Shown one piece after another: positions 1-6,673 of a stretch of DNA of 9,153 nt (position 1 is the first letter of the stretch; every line of letters starts with the position of its first letter). The translations under genes were made by a program, and so were the position numbers. Below the pieces are notes generated by a model. That model did not search any database and was not told the DNA's origin. It saw nothing but the letters and a program-made list of their open reading frames with translations. The stretch comes from Defluviitaleaceae bacterium (GTDB lineage Bacteria; Bacillota; Clostridia; Lachnospirales; WRAX01): the NCBI GenBank assembly GCA_009784355.1, contig WRBU01000030.1, forward strand, positions 1-9,153, read 5' to 3'.

Positions 1-84
1 CTGGAGTATAGACCAAAGCATGTTCCCTTGACACACGAACCAGATGAGTCGGAGAAAGGCTTGGGCCTTTTTCTTATCCTTTAG
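1..84 (+). other. Unidentified tail of a plus-strand gene or RNA at the left edge
   Basis: This stretch precedes a plus-strand hairpin terminator, so some plus-strand transcript probably ends here. Frame 1 is open from base 1 to a TAG at 82-84 (27 codons, ending GLGLFLIL), but that frame reads through the terminator stem, which is unusual. Frame 2 gives WSIDQSMFP and a TGA at 29-31, about 20 nt before the stem, which is better spacing. Neither peptide is recognisable and a non-coding RNA 3' end is also possible. The upstream sequence would decide. Confidence 0.25.
52..80 (+). terminator. Intrinsic terminator, plus strand
   Basis: Stem GAGAAAGGC / GCCTTTTTC (nine pairs including one G-T, loop TTGG) is followed by a T-rich tail ending near 82. 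The minus strand has no T tail here, so it points rightward. It would close whatever transcript enters from the left edge and face the terminator at 148-184. Confidence 0.5.
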
Positions 85-111
85 GTGGTCATCTATTTTT
101 GTTTGCTGATG

Positions 112-132
112 CCCCCCCCCCCCCCCCCCCCC
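112..132. repeat. Homopolymer run of 21 C (21 G on the minus strand)
   Basis: An uninterrupted run of 21 C lies between two convergent terminators in an otherwise AT-rich context. It is outside every gene I can support, about 77 bp beyond the stop of the 209-913 gene. Long G/C homopolymers change length by slipped-strand pairing, and the G strand can form quadruplex structures. The exact count may be unreliable if the assembly rests on short or noisy reads. Confidence 0.95.
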
Positions 133-147
133 TGTCAAGTGTTTTTT

Positions 148-184
148 AAACAAAAATAGAGCTACCGCAAATGCGTTAGCTCTA
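148..184 (-). terminator. Intrinsic terminator of the 209-913 gene
   Basis: Reading the minus strand, TAGAGCTAACGC and GCGGTAGCTCTA pair over 12 positions with one mismatch around a four-base loop, and ATTTTTGTTT follows. It begins 24 nt after the stop codon of the minus-strand gene at 209-913, as expected for its terminator. Confidence 0.75.
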
Positions 185-208
185 CACGTCTATATTATTA
201 ATAATCTG

Positions 209-913
209 TTAAATAGCAATATCAATCAAAATGCCAGATTCCAACAGCCTAAATGTGTCATTTGGTGTGTTGCCTATGGTGTAATTGTAGTAGTAATTCA
301 AATTTTTAAATTCCATGTGATGCGACATGGGGTGCGACAAGAAGTCCCTTGCGGCATCGTATGCATTTTTTAATGCCATTGCGGCTTGTTGTGTAATTTC
401 ACGGCTTGCGGTGTTGCCTATGCCGTGGTATGTAAGCCCGCCAGCGTCCGCCACAACAATGCCAAGGTGCGACAGCAGGGTTTCGTTGCCTTGGGTTACA
501 TTTCGTATGCTATGGGTAAGGTGGGAGAGGTTTTGGCTGTGTCCCGTGGCTTGATGGATGTAGTTAAGGTTATTATAGGACAATGCGAAACTGCGCAAAT
601 CTTCTTCTATCCATTGTAGCTGGTTATAGGTGTTGCCAACGCTTGCGGCAATATCAAGGCTTTGCATATTGTTTGCAAACATACGGGCGGAGTCTTTTAG
701 AATTAAAACATTTTCGCCAAGGGCTTTTGCGAAGTGCAAAATACGATTGTCCAGCGTTTTATTAAGCTGAACAGCCGATGTGCCTTCAGCACGATGCATT
801 GTTTGAATTTGCGCCCTATTTAAAAGCGAACGGTTAAAATTGCTATTGCTACCCGAAGAGGCACGCAATGCAAAATCACGATAGTGTCCAAAATAAAATA
901 TATTAGTAAGCAC
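209..913 (-). CDS. Unrecognised 234-aa helical protein, weakly FliD-like
   Basis: I do not recognise this family. The protein is free of cysteine, rich in Asn, His and Leu, and mostly predicted helical, with no signal peptide or membrane segment. Residues about 98-162 (WIEEDLRSFALSYNNLNYI through ETLLSHLGIVVADAGGL) resemble the stretch of flagellar cap protein FliD that runs from its 'F..YN.L' helix to its 'IGI...G.L' turn. That is a weak family hint only, because the usual FliD N and C regions are absent. The start chosen is GTG at 911-913, six nucleotides after a strong AAGGAAGGGGG ribosome binding site. The longer open frame to 985 is excluded because TTGACA and TACAAT promoter boxes lie inside it. 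It is monocistronic, with its own promoter and a terminator at 148-184. Confidence 0.65.
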   Translation of the reverse strand: MLTNIFYFGHYRDFALRASSGSNSNFNRSLLNRAQIQTMHRAEGTSAVQLNKTLDNRILHFAKALGENVLILKDSARMFANNMQSLDIAASVGNTYNQLQWIEEDLRSFALSYNNLNYIHQATGHSQNLSHLTHSIRNVTQGNETLLSHLGIVVADAGGLTYHGIGNTASREITQQAAMALKNAYDAARDFLSHPMSHHMEFKNLNYYYNYTIGNTPNDTFRLLESGILIDIAI

Positions 914-919
914 AATGCG

Positions 920-985
920 CCCCCTTCCTTGGGATAAATAGAGTCCTTGCTCCATCATTGTACCACCAAACAACCCATATGTCAA
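920..985 (-). promoter_or_regulatory. Sigma-70-type promoter and RBS for the 209-913 gene
   Basis: On the minus strand, TTGACA (980-985) and TACAAT (957-962) are separated by exactly 17 nt, close to the vegetative consensus. Transcription should begin near 950, giving a 5' leader of about 37 nt. The AAGGAAGGGGG at 920-930 lies six nt before the GTG at 911-913. AT-rich sequence upstream (986-1030) could act as an UP element. Confidence 0.8.
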
Positions 986-1044
986 GGCTTTTTACAAAGA
1001 AATATATGGTATATGGTATAATGATATAAGTTTCGCATCAACTC

Positions 1045-1147
1045 ATACTAATTCCATTTCAAAACATAATATGCCGAGGGATGCTCTGCACTGTGTGCAG
1101 AGCGTTTTGACCGAGAGCAGATTGTGATTTTGAATGAGAATTAGTAT
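1045..1147. mobile_element. Terminal-inverted-repeat element A (MITE-like, 103 bp)
   Basis: The ends are perfect 10-bp inverted repeats, ATACTAATTC and GAATTAGTAT. With one or two gaps the similarity extends inward to about 20 bp (CATTTCAAAAC against the complement of GATTTTGAATG). The centre is a 9-bp perfect hairpin, GCTCTGCAC-TGT-GTGCAGAGC, at 1083-1103. It has no coding capacity. The right arm shares GATTGTGATT, a GA-rich segment and the TTAGT end with the element at 8823-8943, so the two look like diverged members of one family. No clear target duplication is visible. It lies between the niaX terminator and the promoter of the next gene. Confidence 0.6.
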
Positions 1148-1157
1148 CAGTCTTCAC

Positions 1158-1187
1158 AAAAAAGTCAGTGAGACATTGACATTTTTT
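1158..1187 (-). terminator. Likely terminator of niaX, symmetric
   Basis: On the minus strand, GTCAATG-TCT-CACTGAC forms a short stem with one mismatch, followed by TTTTTT. It begins about 40 nt after the niaX stop. The plus strand also gives the stem followed by ATTTTTT, so it may work in both directions. The stem is short, which limits confidence. Confidence 0.55.
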
Positions 1188-1228
1188 GCTCGGCTTCATT
1201 GTGCTCAACTAAATCATTATGATATTAA

Positions 1229-1783
1229 CTACGGCTGTGATATTTGTCTAAAATGACGTTGTTTTTGCAAAGGTAAGCGGATAATGTTTGCAATTTCAAA
1301 GTCAACCATGCTGTGTATTATTGTGCCAAGACCTATAAAGCCAAAGACCCAAAGCGCACCTTGGTTTGCGGGAAAGCCTGTGGCAATGTAAAAGCCCAAA
1401 ACCGCGGCGGTTTCAGCAACGGCGTGTATAAGTGCCATTGCAAGCGAAAAGGCTCTCAATTTTACAAAACCTAAATTAAACTTATCAACCTTTGAAAGAT
1501 AGTACGCTCCAATTCCTGCGTAAAAAATGTGGCTTGCGGCACGCAGCACAATTGTGATAGGAAGTCCACGCAGAAAAAACCCAAGGGTAGTTCCAAGAGC
1601 AACCCCAATGGCAACCTTCGGGGAAATAAACATTGCAATAAAAATAGGGACGTGAACACCAAGGGTGTATGACGCTGGCTCTATAACCAGCTGAAGCGGC
1701 GAAAATAGTGGTATAATAATACCAATGGCTATCAAAAGCCCCGCAGTTACAATTTTAAAAATGTGTTGATGATGGTTTGACAT
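1229..1783 (-). CDS. niaX: Niacin ECF transporter S component NiaX
   Basis: This is the substrate-binding membrane subunit of an energy-coupling factor transporter. It would take up niacin together with the shared EcfT/EcfA module, which is not in this window. The 184-aa protein is almost wholly hydrophobic with about five to six membrane segments, starting at IFKIVTAGLLIAIGIIIPLF. The segment VIEPASYTLGVHVPIFIAMF followed by a small-residue GVALGTTLGF helix is typical of small ECF S components. The start is ATG at 1781-1783, six nt after AGGAGG (1790-1795). A TTG seven codons upstream is excluded because the ribosome binding site lies inside that extension. The niacin assignment rests mainly on the adjacent niaR and the operator at 1804-1821. 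Without them I could only say ECF S component. It ends with TAG. Confidence 0.75.
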   Translation of the reverse strand: MSNHHQHIFKIVTAGLLIAIGIIIPLFSPLQLVIEPASYTLGVHVPIFIAMFISPKVAIGVALGTTLGFFLRGLPITIVLRAASHIFYAGIGAYYLSKVDKFNLGFVKLRAFSLAMALIHAVAETAAVLGFYIATGFPANQGALWVFGFIGLGTIIHSMVDFEIANIIRLPLQKQRHFRQISQP

Positions 1784-1803
1784 AGTAGACCTCCTGTTAT
1801 TCA

Positions 1804-1821
1804 ATATGTGTCAAGACATAT
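1804..1821. promoter_or_regulatory. Probable NiaR operator upstream of niaX
   Basis: The sequence ATATGTGTCAAGACATAT is an inverted repeat (ATATGT / ACATAT around GTCAAG). On the minus strand it reads as a GTCTTGACAC-type core, which resembles NiaR (YrxA) sites as I recall them in Firmicutes. It starts five nt downstream of the niaX -10 box, over the expected transcription start. That is the right place for a repressor to block initiation when niacin is present. Confidence 0.6.
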
Positions 1822-1825
1822 GTAT

Positions 1826-1854
1826 AGTATAGCATGGAGGCAGCAAGTTGTCAA
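1826..1854 (-). promoter_or_regulatory. niaX promoter
   Basis: TTGACA (1849-1854) and TATACT (1826-1831) on the minus strand are 17 nt apart. The -35 box overlaps the TGA stop codon of niaR, so the niaX promoter is embedded in the end of its regulator's gene. The start site would fall in the operator at 1804-1821, leaving a leader of about 35-40 nt before the niaX ATG. Confidence 0.8.
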
Positions 1855-2375
1855 GCACCATTATATAAAAAATTTTGGGCATCAAGTGCTTGTACGATTT
1901 GTTCAAAGTGTGTTTTATCACAGCAGGCAATTTGATGCAAATGCACGCCGTTATGCGATAATTGCAAAAGCAACTTCGCTTCAGAATTTTGCACCATACA
2001 AAGAAAGTCATCGGCATCCTCGTGAGTATTAATGTTAAGTACGCCCGTTATTTCGCCGTATATTTCATGCTCCACAGTAACATTTATAATGCTTGCTCCA
2101 AGGTCTATAATGGTGTGCAGCTCTTTTGCGGTATCTGCTTCATTATGACGGCAGGCTATTGTGCCAATATAGCCCCCTGCACTTTTTGGCTCGTAAATAA
2201 TATAGCCACGGGCAGTAGCGATAATATCGTGTCCAGAGGCACGCAAAAGAGAAACATCACCCACAACAACTTGGCGTGTAACACCAAAATTACTCGCCAA
2301 AGCTGTTGCTGAAAGCGGTGCATCATTTTGTTTTATAGCTTCTAAAATCATTTTTCTGCGCTCATTTGGTTTCAT
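1851..2375 (-). CDS. niaR: Niacin-responsive transcriptional repressor NiaR
   Basis: This is a cytoplasmic DNA-binding repressor that uses niacin as co-repressor to shut down NAD precursor uptake or synthesis genes. The 174-aa length is normal. Residues about 5-60 form an HTH_11 winged helix (RRKMILEAIKQNDAPLSATA, then FGVTRQVVVGDVSLLRASG). Residues about 70-170 form the 3H domain. H77, E85, H145 and H147 line up with the metal-binding His/Glu/His/His set described for the Thermotoga protein TM1602. The ATG overlaps the copA stop by one base (TAATG), and its AAGGAG lies 15 nt upstream, which is long and suggests translational coupling. The obvious target is niaX, directly downstream, whose promoter overlaps the niaR stop codon and carries the matching operator. 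Whether niaR itself is autoregulated is not visible, because it shares the upstream transcript. Confidence 0.88.
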   Translation of the reverse strand: MKPNERRKMILEAIKQNDAPLSATALASNFGVTRQVVVGDVSLLRASGHDIIATARGYIIYEPKSAGGYIGTIACRHNEADTAKELHTIIDLGASIINVTVEHEIYGEITGVLNINTHEDADDFLCMVQNSEAKLLLQLSHNGVHLHQIACCDKTHFEQIVQALDAQNFLYNGA

Positions 2376-4684
2376 TATTTTAATTTAATTCTCCTTAATC
2401 GTAGGGCATTAAGTAGCACAGACACGCTGGAAAGCGACATTGCAATGGCGGCTATCATTGGGTCAAGCAAAGGACCGCCAGCCAAAAACCAAAGCCCCAT
2501 GGCTATTGGAATACACGCCACATTATAAAAGAATGCCCAAAATAGGTTTTGTTTAATATTTGTGATGGTTTTGCGTGATAGCGTGATTGCGGATACAACC
2601 GCCGTTAAATTACCGCGCATAAGCACGATGTCGGCGGATTCTATTGCTATATCCGTGCCTCCGCCAATGGCAATGCCCACATCCGCTTGAGCAAGGGCAG
2701 GAGCGTCGTTAATACCGTCACCAACCATAGCAACCTTTTTGCCTTGTGCCTGCAAGTCTTTTATGGTTTGTGCTTTGTCGCTCGGCATAACCTCGGCAAT
2801 TACTTTATCAATCCCAGCTTCTTTTGCCACGGCGGCGGCAGTTGCCGCATTGTCGCCCGTCAGCATAATAACCTCAATGCCTAATGCTTGCAATTTTGTT
2901 ACGGCTTCTTTGCTGTCAGGCTTGATAATGTCTGCCACGGCTATTATTGCTGCAATTTCACCATTAATGGTCATATACATTGGGGTTTTGCCTTGCTGGG
3001 CTAGGGCATCTGCGGCATCGGAATGCGGGCGAGCAATGCTCGCCCCTACAAGTTTTATGTTGCCTATTTGCATTTGTTTGTCTTCGATAGTTGCCGTTAT
3101 GCCTTGCCCTGTTATGGATGCAAATTCTGTAGGTTCGACAAATTGGACGCCTTCTTCAATTCCTTTGTTTACAATAGCCTCGCCAAGGGGATGTTCGGAG
3201 CGTTTTTCCGCAGAAGCCGCAAGGCGAAGTATTTCTTTTTCGTCATACCCCCCAAAGGTTACAATGTCGGTTAAATGCGGCTTGCCAACGGTTATTGTGC
3301 CTGTTTTATCAAGCACTACTGTTTGAATTTTATAAGCCGTTTCAAGAGATTCGCCACTTTTAATAAGTACGCCATTTTCCGCGCCTTTGCCCGTACCAAC
3401 CATGATGGATGTAGGCGTAGCAAGCCCCAAAGCGCAGGGACACGCTACAATAAGTATGGCAATAAAAATTCTCATGGCAAACCATATTGTTGATGGCTCA
3501 CCAGCGGCATTGGCGGCAATAAAATCCCCCCCAAAGAAAAGCCAGCCAGCCAGCGACGCAAAAGCAATTATAATAATAGCAGGAACAAATTTTTCAGAAA
3601 TAGCGTCAGCAAGGGCAGCTATAGGCGCGCGGCTTCCTTGGGCTTCTTCTACCAGCTTGATAATTTGTGATAATGCAGTGTCTTTGCCTACCTTGGTTGC
3701 ACGATATTTAATAAAGCCGTTTTTGTTGATGCTTGCGCCGATAATATTATCATCAACGCTTTTACTAACAGGCATGGATTCACCTGTCAGCATGGATTCA
3801 TCCACACTAGTTTCGCCATGGGTAACGATACCATCCACCGACATTTTTTCCCCCGGGCGCACAACAACAATGTCGCCAACCAAAACCTCGTCAATCATAA
3901 CTTCAACTTCTTGGTCGCCCCGCATGACCTTCGCTGTTTTTGGAGCAAGCCCCATTAACTTTTTAATCGCTTCGCCTGTTTTTCCTTTTGCAATAGCTTC
4001 CATAAACTTGCCCATAACAATAAGGGTAAGTATAACCCCAACAATTTCAAAAAATGGCTCATAGCCCGCACGTTGTCCGTAGTGATGCCCAATTTGCCCG
4101 TTTGCCGCCATGACAATATTTGCGACCATTAGATACAAACTGTACAAAAACGCCGCCGCAGTACCCTTTGCAATAAGCGAGTCCATATTTGGGCTTCGCT
4201 TCACAAAAAGGGCGTATGTACCACGGGTGTAAATCTTCCAGTTTACTACTACAACGGGTATAGTAAGCAAAAGTTGCAAAACGGTGTTTTGCCAAGCAAA
4301 TTCGTGTAGTATCCAGTGATGCAGCTCTGGGCGGCCAAATAAATGCAATGCGTGAGGACCCATAGCAACCAAAAATAGCGGCAATGTAAAAATTGCCGAA
4401 ATTATCAATCTCTTTTTAAGAGAGGCAATTTCTTTTTGCTTACGCTCTTGCTCTTTGTCTGCCGTTTCTTCTTCTATCAGCGCAAAGCCTGCCTTTTTCA
4501 CCTTTTCGATGATGTCTACAACAGATACAACGCCCGCATCGTATTCCAAATTTAACTTTTCCGTCGCAAGGTTTACATCAGCAACAGATACCCCTTCCAT
4601 TTTTCGGGTAACTCTCTCAATAGACTTTGCGCAACTAGCGCATGTCATGCCTTCTATTTTAAAAATTCGCTTGGTTGCCGCCAT
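2375..4684 (-). CDS. copA: Copper-exporting P1B-type ATPase CopA
   Basis: This inner-membrane pump exports Cu(I) using ATP. The 769-aa protein has one N-terminal heavy-metal domain (residues 7-70, GMTCASC at 12-18), followed by eight membrane helices. It carries the actuator motif TGES (300-303), the membrane CPC motif (415-417), the phosphorylation site DKTGT (D459), the HP dipeptide (H498-P499) and GDGIND (655-660). YN at 720-721 and MSLSS at 749-753 are the transmembrane-7/8 signature of Cu(I) pumps, which separates it from Zn/Cd and Co types. The AGGAGG at 4693-4698 overlaps the stop of the gene upstream. There are only 12 nt between them and no separate promoter or copper operator there, so it probably depends on the upstream transcript. 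Residues about 546-555 (VGASIARPHS) in the nucleotide-binding domain are encoded by a palindromic repeat (3026-3050). No copZ or csoR is nearby. Confidence 0.95.
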   Translation of the reverse strand: MAATKRIFKIEGMTCASCAKSIERVTRKMEGVSVADVNLATEKLNLEYDAGVVSVVDIIEKVKKAGFALIEEETADKEQERKQKEIASLKKRLIISAIFTLPLFLVAMGPHALHLFGRPELHHWILHEFAWQNTVLQLLLTIPVVVVNWKIYTRGTYALFVKRSPNMDSLIAKGTAAAFLYSLYLMVANIVMAANGQIGHHYGQRAGYEPFFEIVGVILTLIVMGKFMEAIAKGKTGEAIKKLMGLAPKTAKVMRGDQEVEVMIDEVLVGDIVVVRPGEKMSVDGIVTHGETSVDESMLTGESMPVSKSVDDNIIGASINKNGFIKYRATKVGKDTALSQIIKLVEEAQGSRAPIAALADAISEKFVPAIIIIAFASLAGWLFFGGDFIAANAAGEPSTIWFAMRIFIAILIVACPCALGLATPTSIMVGTGKGAENGVLIKSGESLETAYKIQTVVLDKTGTITVGKPHLTDIVTFGGYDEKEILRLAASAEKRSEHPLGEAIVNKGIEEGVQFVEPTEFASITGQGITATIEDKQMQIGNIKLVGASIARPHSDAADALAQQGKTPMYMTINGEIAAIIAVADIIKPDSKEAVTKLQALGIEVIMLTGDNAATAAAVAKEAGIDKVIAEVMPSDKAQTIKDLQAQGKKVAMVGDGINDAPALAQADVGIAIGGGTDIAIESADIVLMRGNLTAVVSAITLSRKTITNIKQNLFWAFFYNVACIPIAMGLWFLAGGPLLDPMIAAIAMSLSSVSVLLNALRLRRIKLK
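3026..3050. repeat. Palindromic repeat in frame inside copA
   Basis: GGGCGAGC-AAT-GCTCGCCC (3027-3045), continued by CTACA, is a perfect 8-bp stem and is far more GC-rich than its surroundings. It closely resembles a 'TGTAGGGGCGAGCATTGCTCGCC' type of dispersed palindrome that I recall from many bacterial genomes. That recollection was not checked here. On the minus strand it codes for about VGASIARP in a loop of the CopA nucleotide-binding domain, without breaking the frame. Confidence 0.6.
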
Positions 4685-4696
4685 ATTATTAACCTC

Positions 4697-5788
4697 CTAA
4701 TATTTTCCAAAGTCATTGCGCAAAAAGTCGTGGCTCACTTTTATCTTTGATGTCGGTTTTGGCTTGTACGCCCCTGACATTCTATTAACAGCTATTGGTC
4801 TTTTTTCTTTATCCCCAGCAGATATAGTCTTTGTGATTGTCTTTTGAAACGGGGCTTTCAAAGTGCTGCTTGCAGGCTTACTAAGTTTTGCATCTTCCAT
4901 TTTGCTGCTCAAAGCGACAATGGCATCTCTTATTTTCGCAAAATCTTGCGGAAATTCGCCTACTGGACGACCATTTGGACGCAAATTAGTCAAAGCAGAA
5001 TGTATTTCACCAATATTTTTTGCAAGGGCTGCGCTTGCGGTATTAAAACTTGTTTTTAATTTGTTATACTCGCTGGTAGTGGTCATTTTTACATCAAAAT
5101 GCCCCTTTGCAAGGCGAGCAAATGCATCTTGCAAATCAATTAAAACAGCGGTGATAGAAACGGCAGCGTCATTCAAGCCTGTAACTGTCTTTTTCCAGTC
5201 TCCTGCGTATTTATTCGAGTCGATACCTGCTCCAACATTACCCGACCTAATGGAGTTTGACAATGCATCAAAATCATTTTGCAAAGACAGCAGATGTTTG
5301 GCAAGCGCGTCAATGCCTTGTGCATTCGCCTGTCTTTGCCCAAACCCGCCAGCATTAAAACGCAATTCACCCCTAATAATCCTAGCAAGTCCGTCGTTGA
5401 TGTTTTCTATATCTTTTGTCAATTCTGCAATTTGTTTTTGTGCCGTATTTTCAGCTTCTTTGTGAGCGTTAAGCTCATCATTAATTTGGCTAATTTTTAC
5501 TGCAACATCGTTAAACTCAGCATCCAGTCCATTAAAACTTGATTTGCTCACTCTTTCGCTATCCATCACGTTTTTTGTAATTTCTGCAATGGTGCTGATG
5601 TTACGCATTATGCTTCGCTGTAAAGAAAAGCCCAAACCAGCCACAATTCCTATCAGCACAATACCAATGCCCACTATAACTATAACTCCCAAATCCACAA
5701 AAAATACAAAAAAAGCAAAAGCCAAAATAAGAGCGGCAATAGTAGCAAATGCGGCTATGAATCGTGATGCGGTTTTTTTATTATTCAT
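4697..5788 (-). CDS. Membrane protein with HAMP-like repeats, no signalling domain
   Basis: Two adjacent membrane helices (residues about 10-31 and 34-56) have almost no external loop, so there is no extracellular sensor. A long helical region follows with three HAMP-like segments: about 57-105, 115-180 (with INDGLARIIRGELRF) and 199-262 (GDWKKTVTGLNDAAVSITAV, then LAKGHFDVKMTTTSEYNKL). A partial fourth unit, GEFPQDFAKIRDAIVALSSK, lies at 277-296. This is the cytoplasmic linker pattern of clostridial methyl-accepting chemotaxis proteins, but the conserved signalling hairpin and methylation helices are missing. The tail (300-363) is basic and rich in Lys, Ser and Pro. It may be a truncated receptor or a stand-alone adaptor; its function is unknown. 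The ATG overlaps the ispD stop (ATGA) after GGAGAAG, and the TAG stop overlaps the copA ribosome binding site, so it sits firmly within the operon. Confidence 0.75.
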   Translation of the reverse strand: MNNKKTASRFIAAFATIAALILAFAFFVFFVDLGVIVIVGIGIVLIGIVAGLGFSLQRSIMRNISTIAEITKNVMDSERVSKSSFNGLDAEFNDVAVKISQINDELNAHKEAENTAQKQIAELTKDIENINDGLARIIRGELRFNAGGFGQRQANAQGIDALAKHLLSLQNDFDALSNSIRSGNVGAGIDSNKYAGDWKKTVTGLNDAAVSITAVLIDLQDAFARLAKGHFDVKMTTTSEYNKLKTSFNTASAALAKNIGEIHSALTNLRPNGRPVGEFPQDFAKIRDAIVALSSKMEDAKLSKPASSTLKAPFQKTITKTISAGDKEKRPIAVNRMSGAYKPKPTSKIKVSHDFLRNDFGKY

Positions 5789-6522
5789 ATATCTTCTCCT
5801 TCCAAAACAGAACGTGCAATTATCATATCCATTGCATGGGTTATTTTTATATTGCGAGGGTTGCCCGCTACAATTTTTGGGCTGTATCCCAAATTTTCTA
5901 CCAACTGACAGTCATCATACCATAATTTTGACCCGCCGATGTCACGTGCTTTTTTATGCGCTTTAATTAAAAGCTCCGCTTTAAAAGCCTGCGGTGTCTG
6001 TATTGTAAAAATATTATCCCTTTGCAATGTCTGTTGTATTGACATGTCAAAATTTGCAATTTTTAGGCAGTCTGTAACAGGCAGACCCAAAGTCGCTGCA
6101 TTGTGTTCGTATGTCTCAGACAGCAGTGCGTCAATGTCTTCAGCATCCACAAAGGGTCTTGCGCCGTCATGCACCAAAACAATCCCGTCCATGCATCCTT
6201 CTTCCAAGCTCAAAAGCCCGTTGCAAACAGATTCTTGCCGATTATTCCCTCCAATAATAACCTCACAAGGCTTTTGTAAGCCAAGCTGCAAAACCATGTC
6301 CTCACATAGCATCAAATATTCTTTTGGCACGACCAATATAATGCGGTCTATATACGTATTTTTGTCAAAAGTTAAAAGGCTATGCCCCAAAACAGGCGTA
6401 TCACCCAACATTAAAAATTGCTTTGGCGGCTCACTTTCCAAAGGTTTTGATTTTGACAAGGCAAAACGGGAGCCTTTGCCGCCTGCCACTATAATAGCAG
6501 TCACCATCATATATCTATACAT
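5785..6522 (-). CDS. ispD: 2-C-methyl-D-erythritol 4-phosphate cytidylyltransferase IspD
   Basis: IspD joins CTP and methylerythritol 4-phosphate to give CDP-methylerythritol, the third step of the MEP isoprenoid pathway, in the cytoplasm. Visible motifs are the CTP-binding loop AIIVAGGKGSRF (9-20), PKQF (33-36), GGNNRQESVCNGL (91-103), VHDGARPFVD (117-126), IQTPQAF (174-180), DDCQLVE (203-209) and the C-terminal GNPRNIKIT (220-228). Length is 245 aa against about 230 for the family. The start chosen is ATG at 6520-6522, five nt after GGAG (6528-6531). The nearby ATGs at 6510 and 6507 are possible but lack a clear ribosome binding site. The frame stays open to a GTG at 6729, but that 69-residue extension matches nothing in the family. 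It leads the run ispD, HAMP-like protein, copA and niaR. IspF is not fused or adjacent. Confidence 0.93.
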   Translation of the reverse strand: MYRYMMVTAIIVAGGKGSRFALSKSKPLESEPPKQFLMLGDTPVLGHSLLTFDKNTYIDRIILVVPKEYLMLCEDMVLQLGLQKPCEVIIGGNNRQESVCNGLLSLEEGCMDGIVLVHDGARPFVDAEDIDALLSETYEHNAATLGLPVTDCLKIANFDMSIQQTLQRDNIFTIQTPQAFKAELLIKAHKKARDIGGSKLWYDDCQLVENLGYSPKIVAGNPRNIKITHAMDMIIARSVLEGEDI

Positions 6523-6673
6523 AAAATCTCCATAACACCAACTCGCAATTAAAACAATGCTAAATGACGCAGGTATTTTTGTTGTAAGGCGAAAGGCAAA
6601 AAGATAAGTCAGTTGGTATTGTTTTGATTGTAAGTTGGTATAACTCAATAATTTTAGATTGTTTTCGTATATA

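Noticed and set aside
986..1044. Possible plus-strand promoter at the TATAAT near 1017
   Set aside because: No -35 at suitable spacing and no downstream plus-strand gene. The TATATGG repeats there are more simply AT-rich sequence upstream of the minus-strand promoter.
1784..1804. Seven-codon upstream extension of niaX from a TTG
   Set aside because: The AGGAGG ribosome binding site for ATG 1783 lies inside it.
2739..4064. Long plus-strand frames opposite copA (195 and 225 codons)
   Set aside because: They are shadows of the strongly supported copA gene, with no RBS and no family features.
4863..5465. 200-codon plus-strand frame opposite the HAMP-like gene
   Set aside because: It is the complement of a real coding gene, and its leucine/serine-rich composition is typical of an antisense frame.
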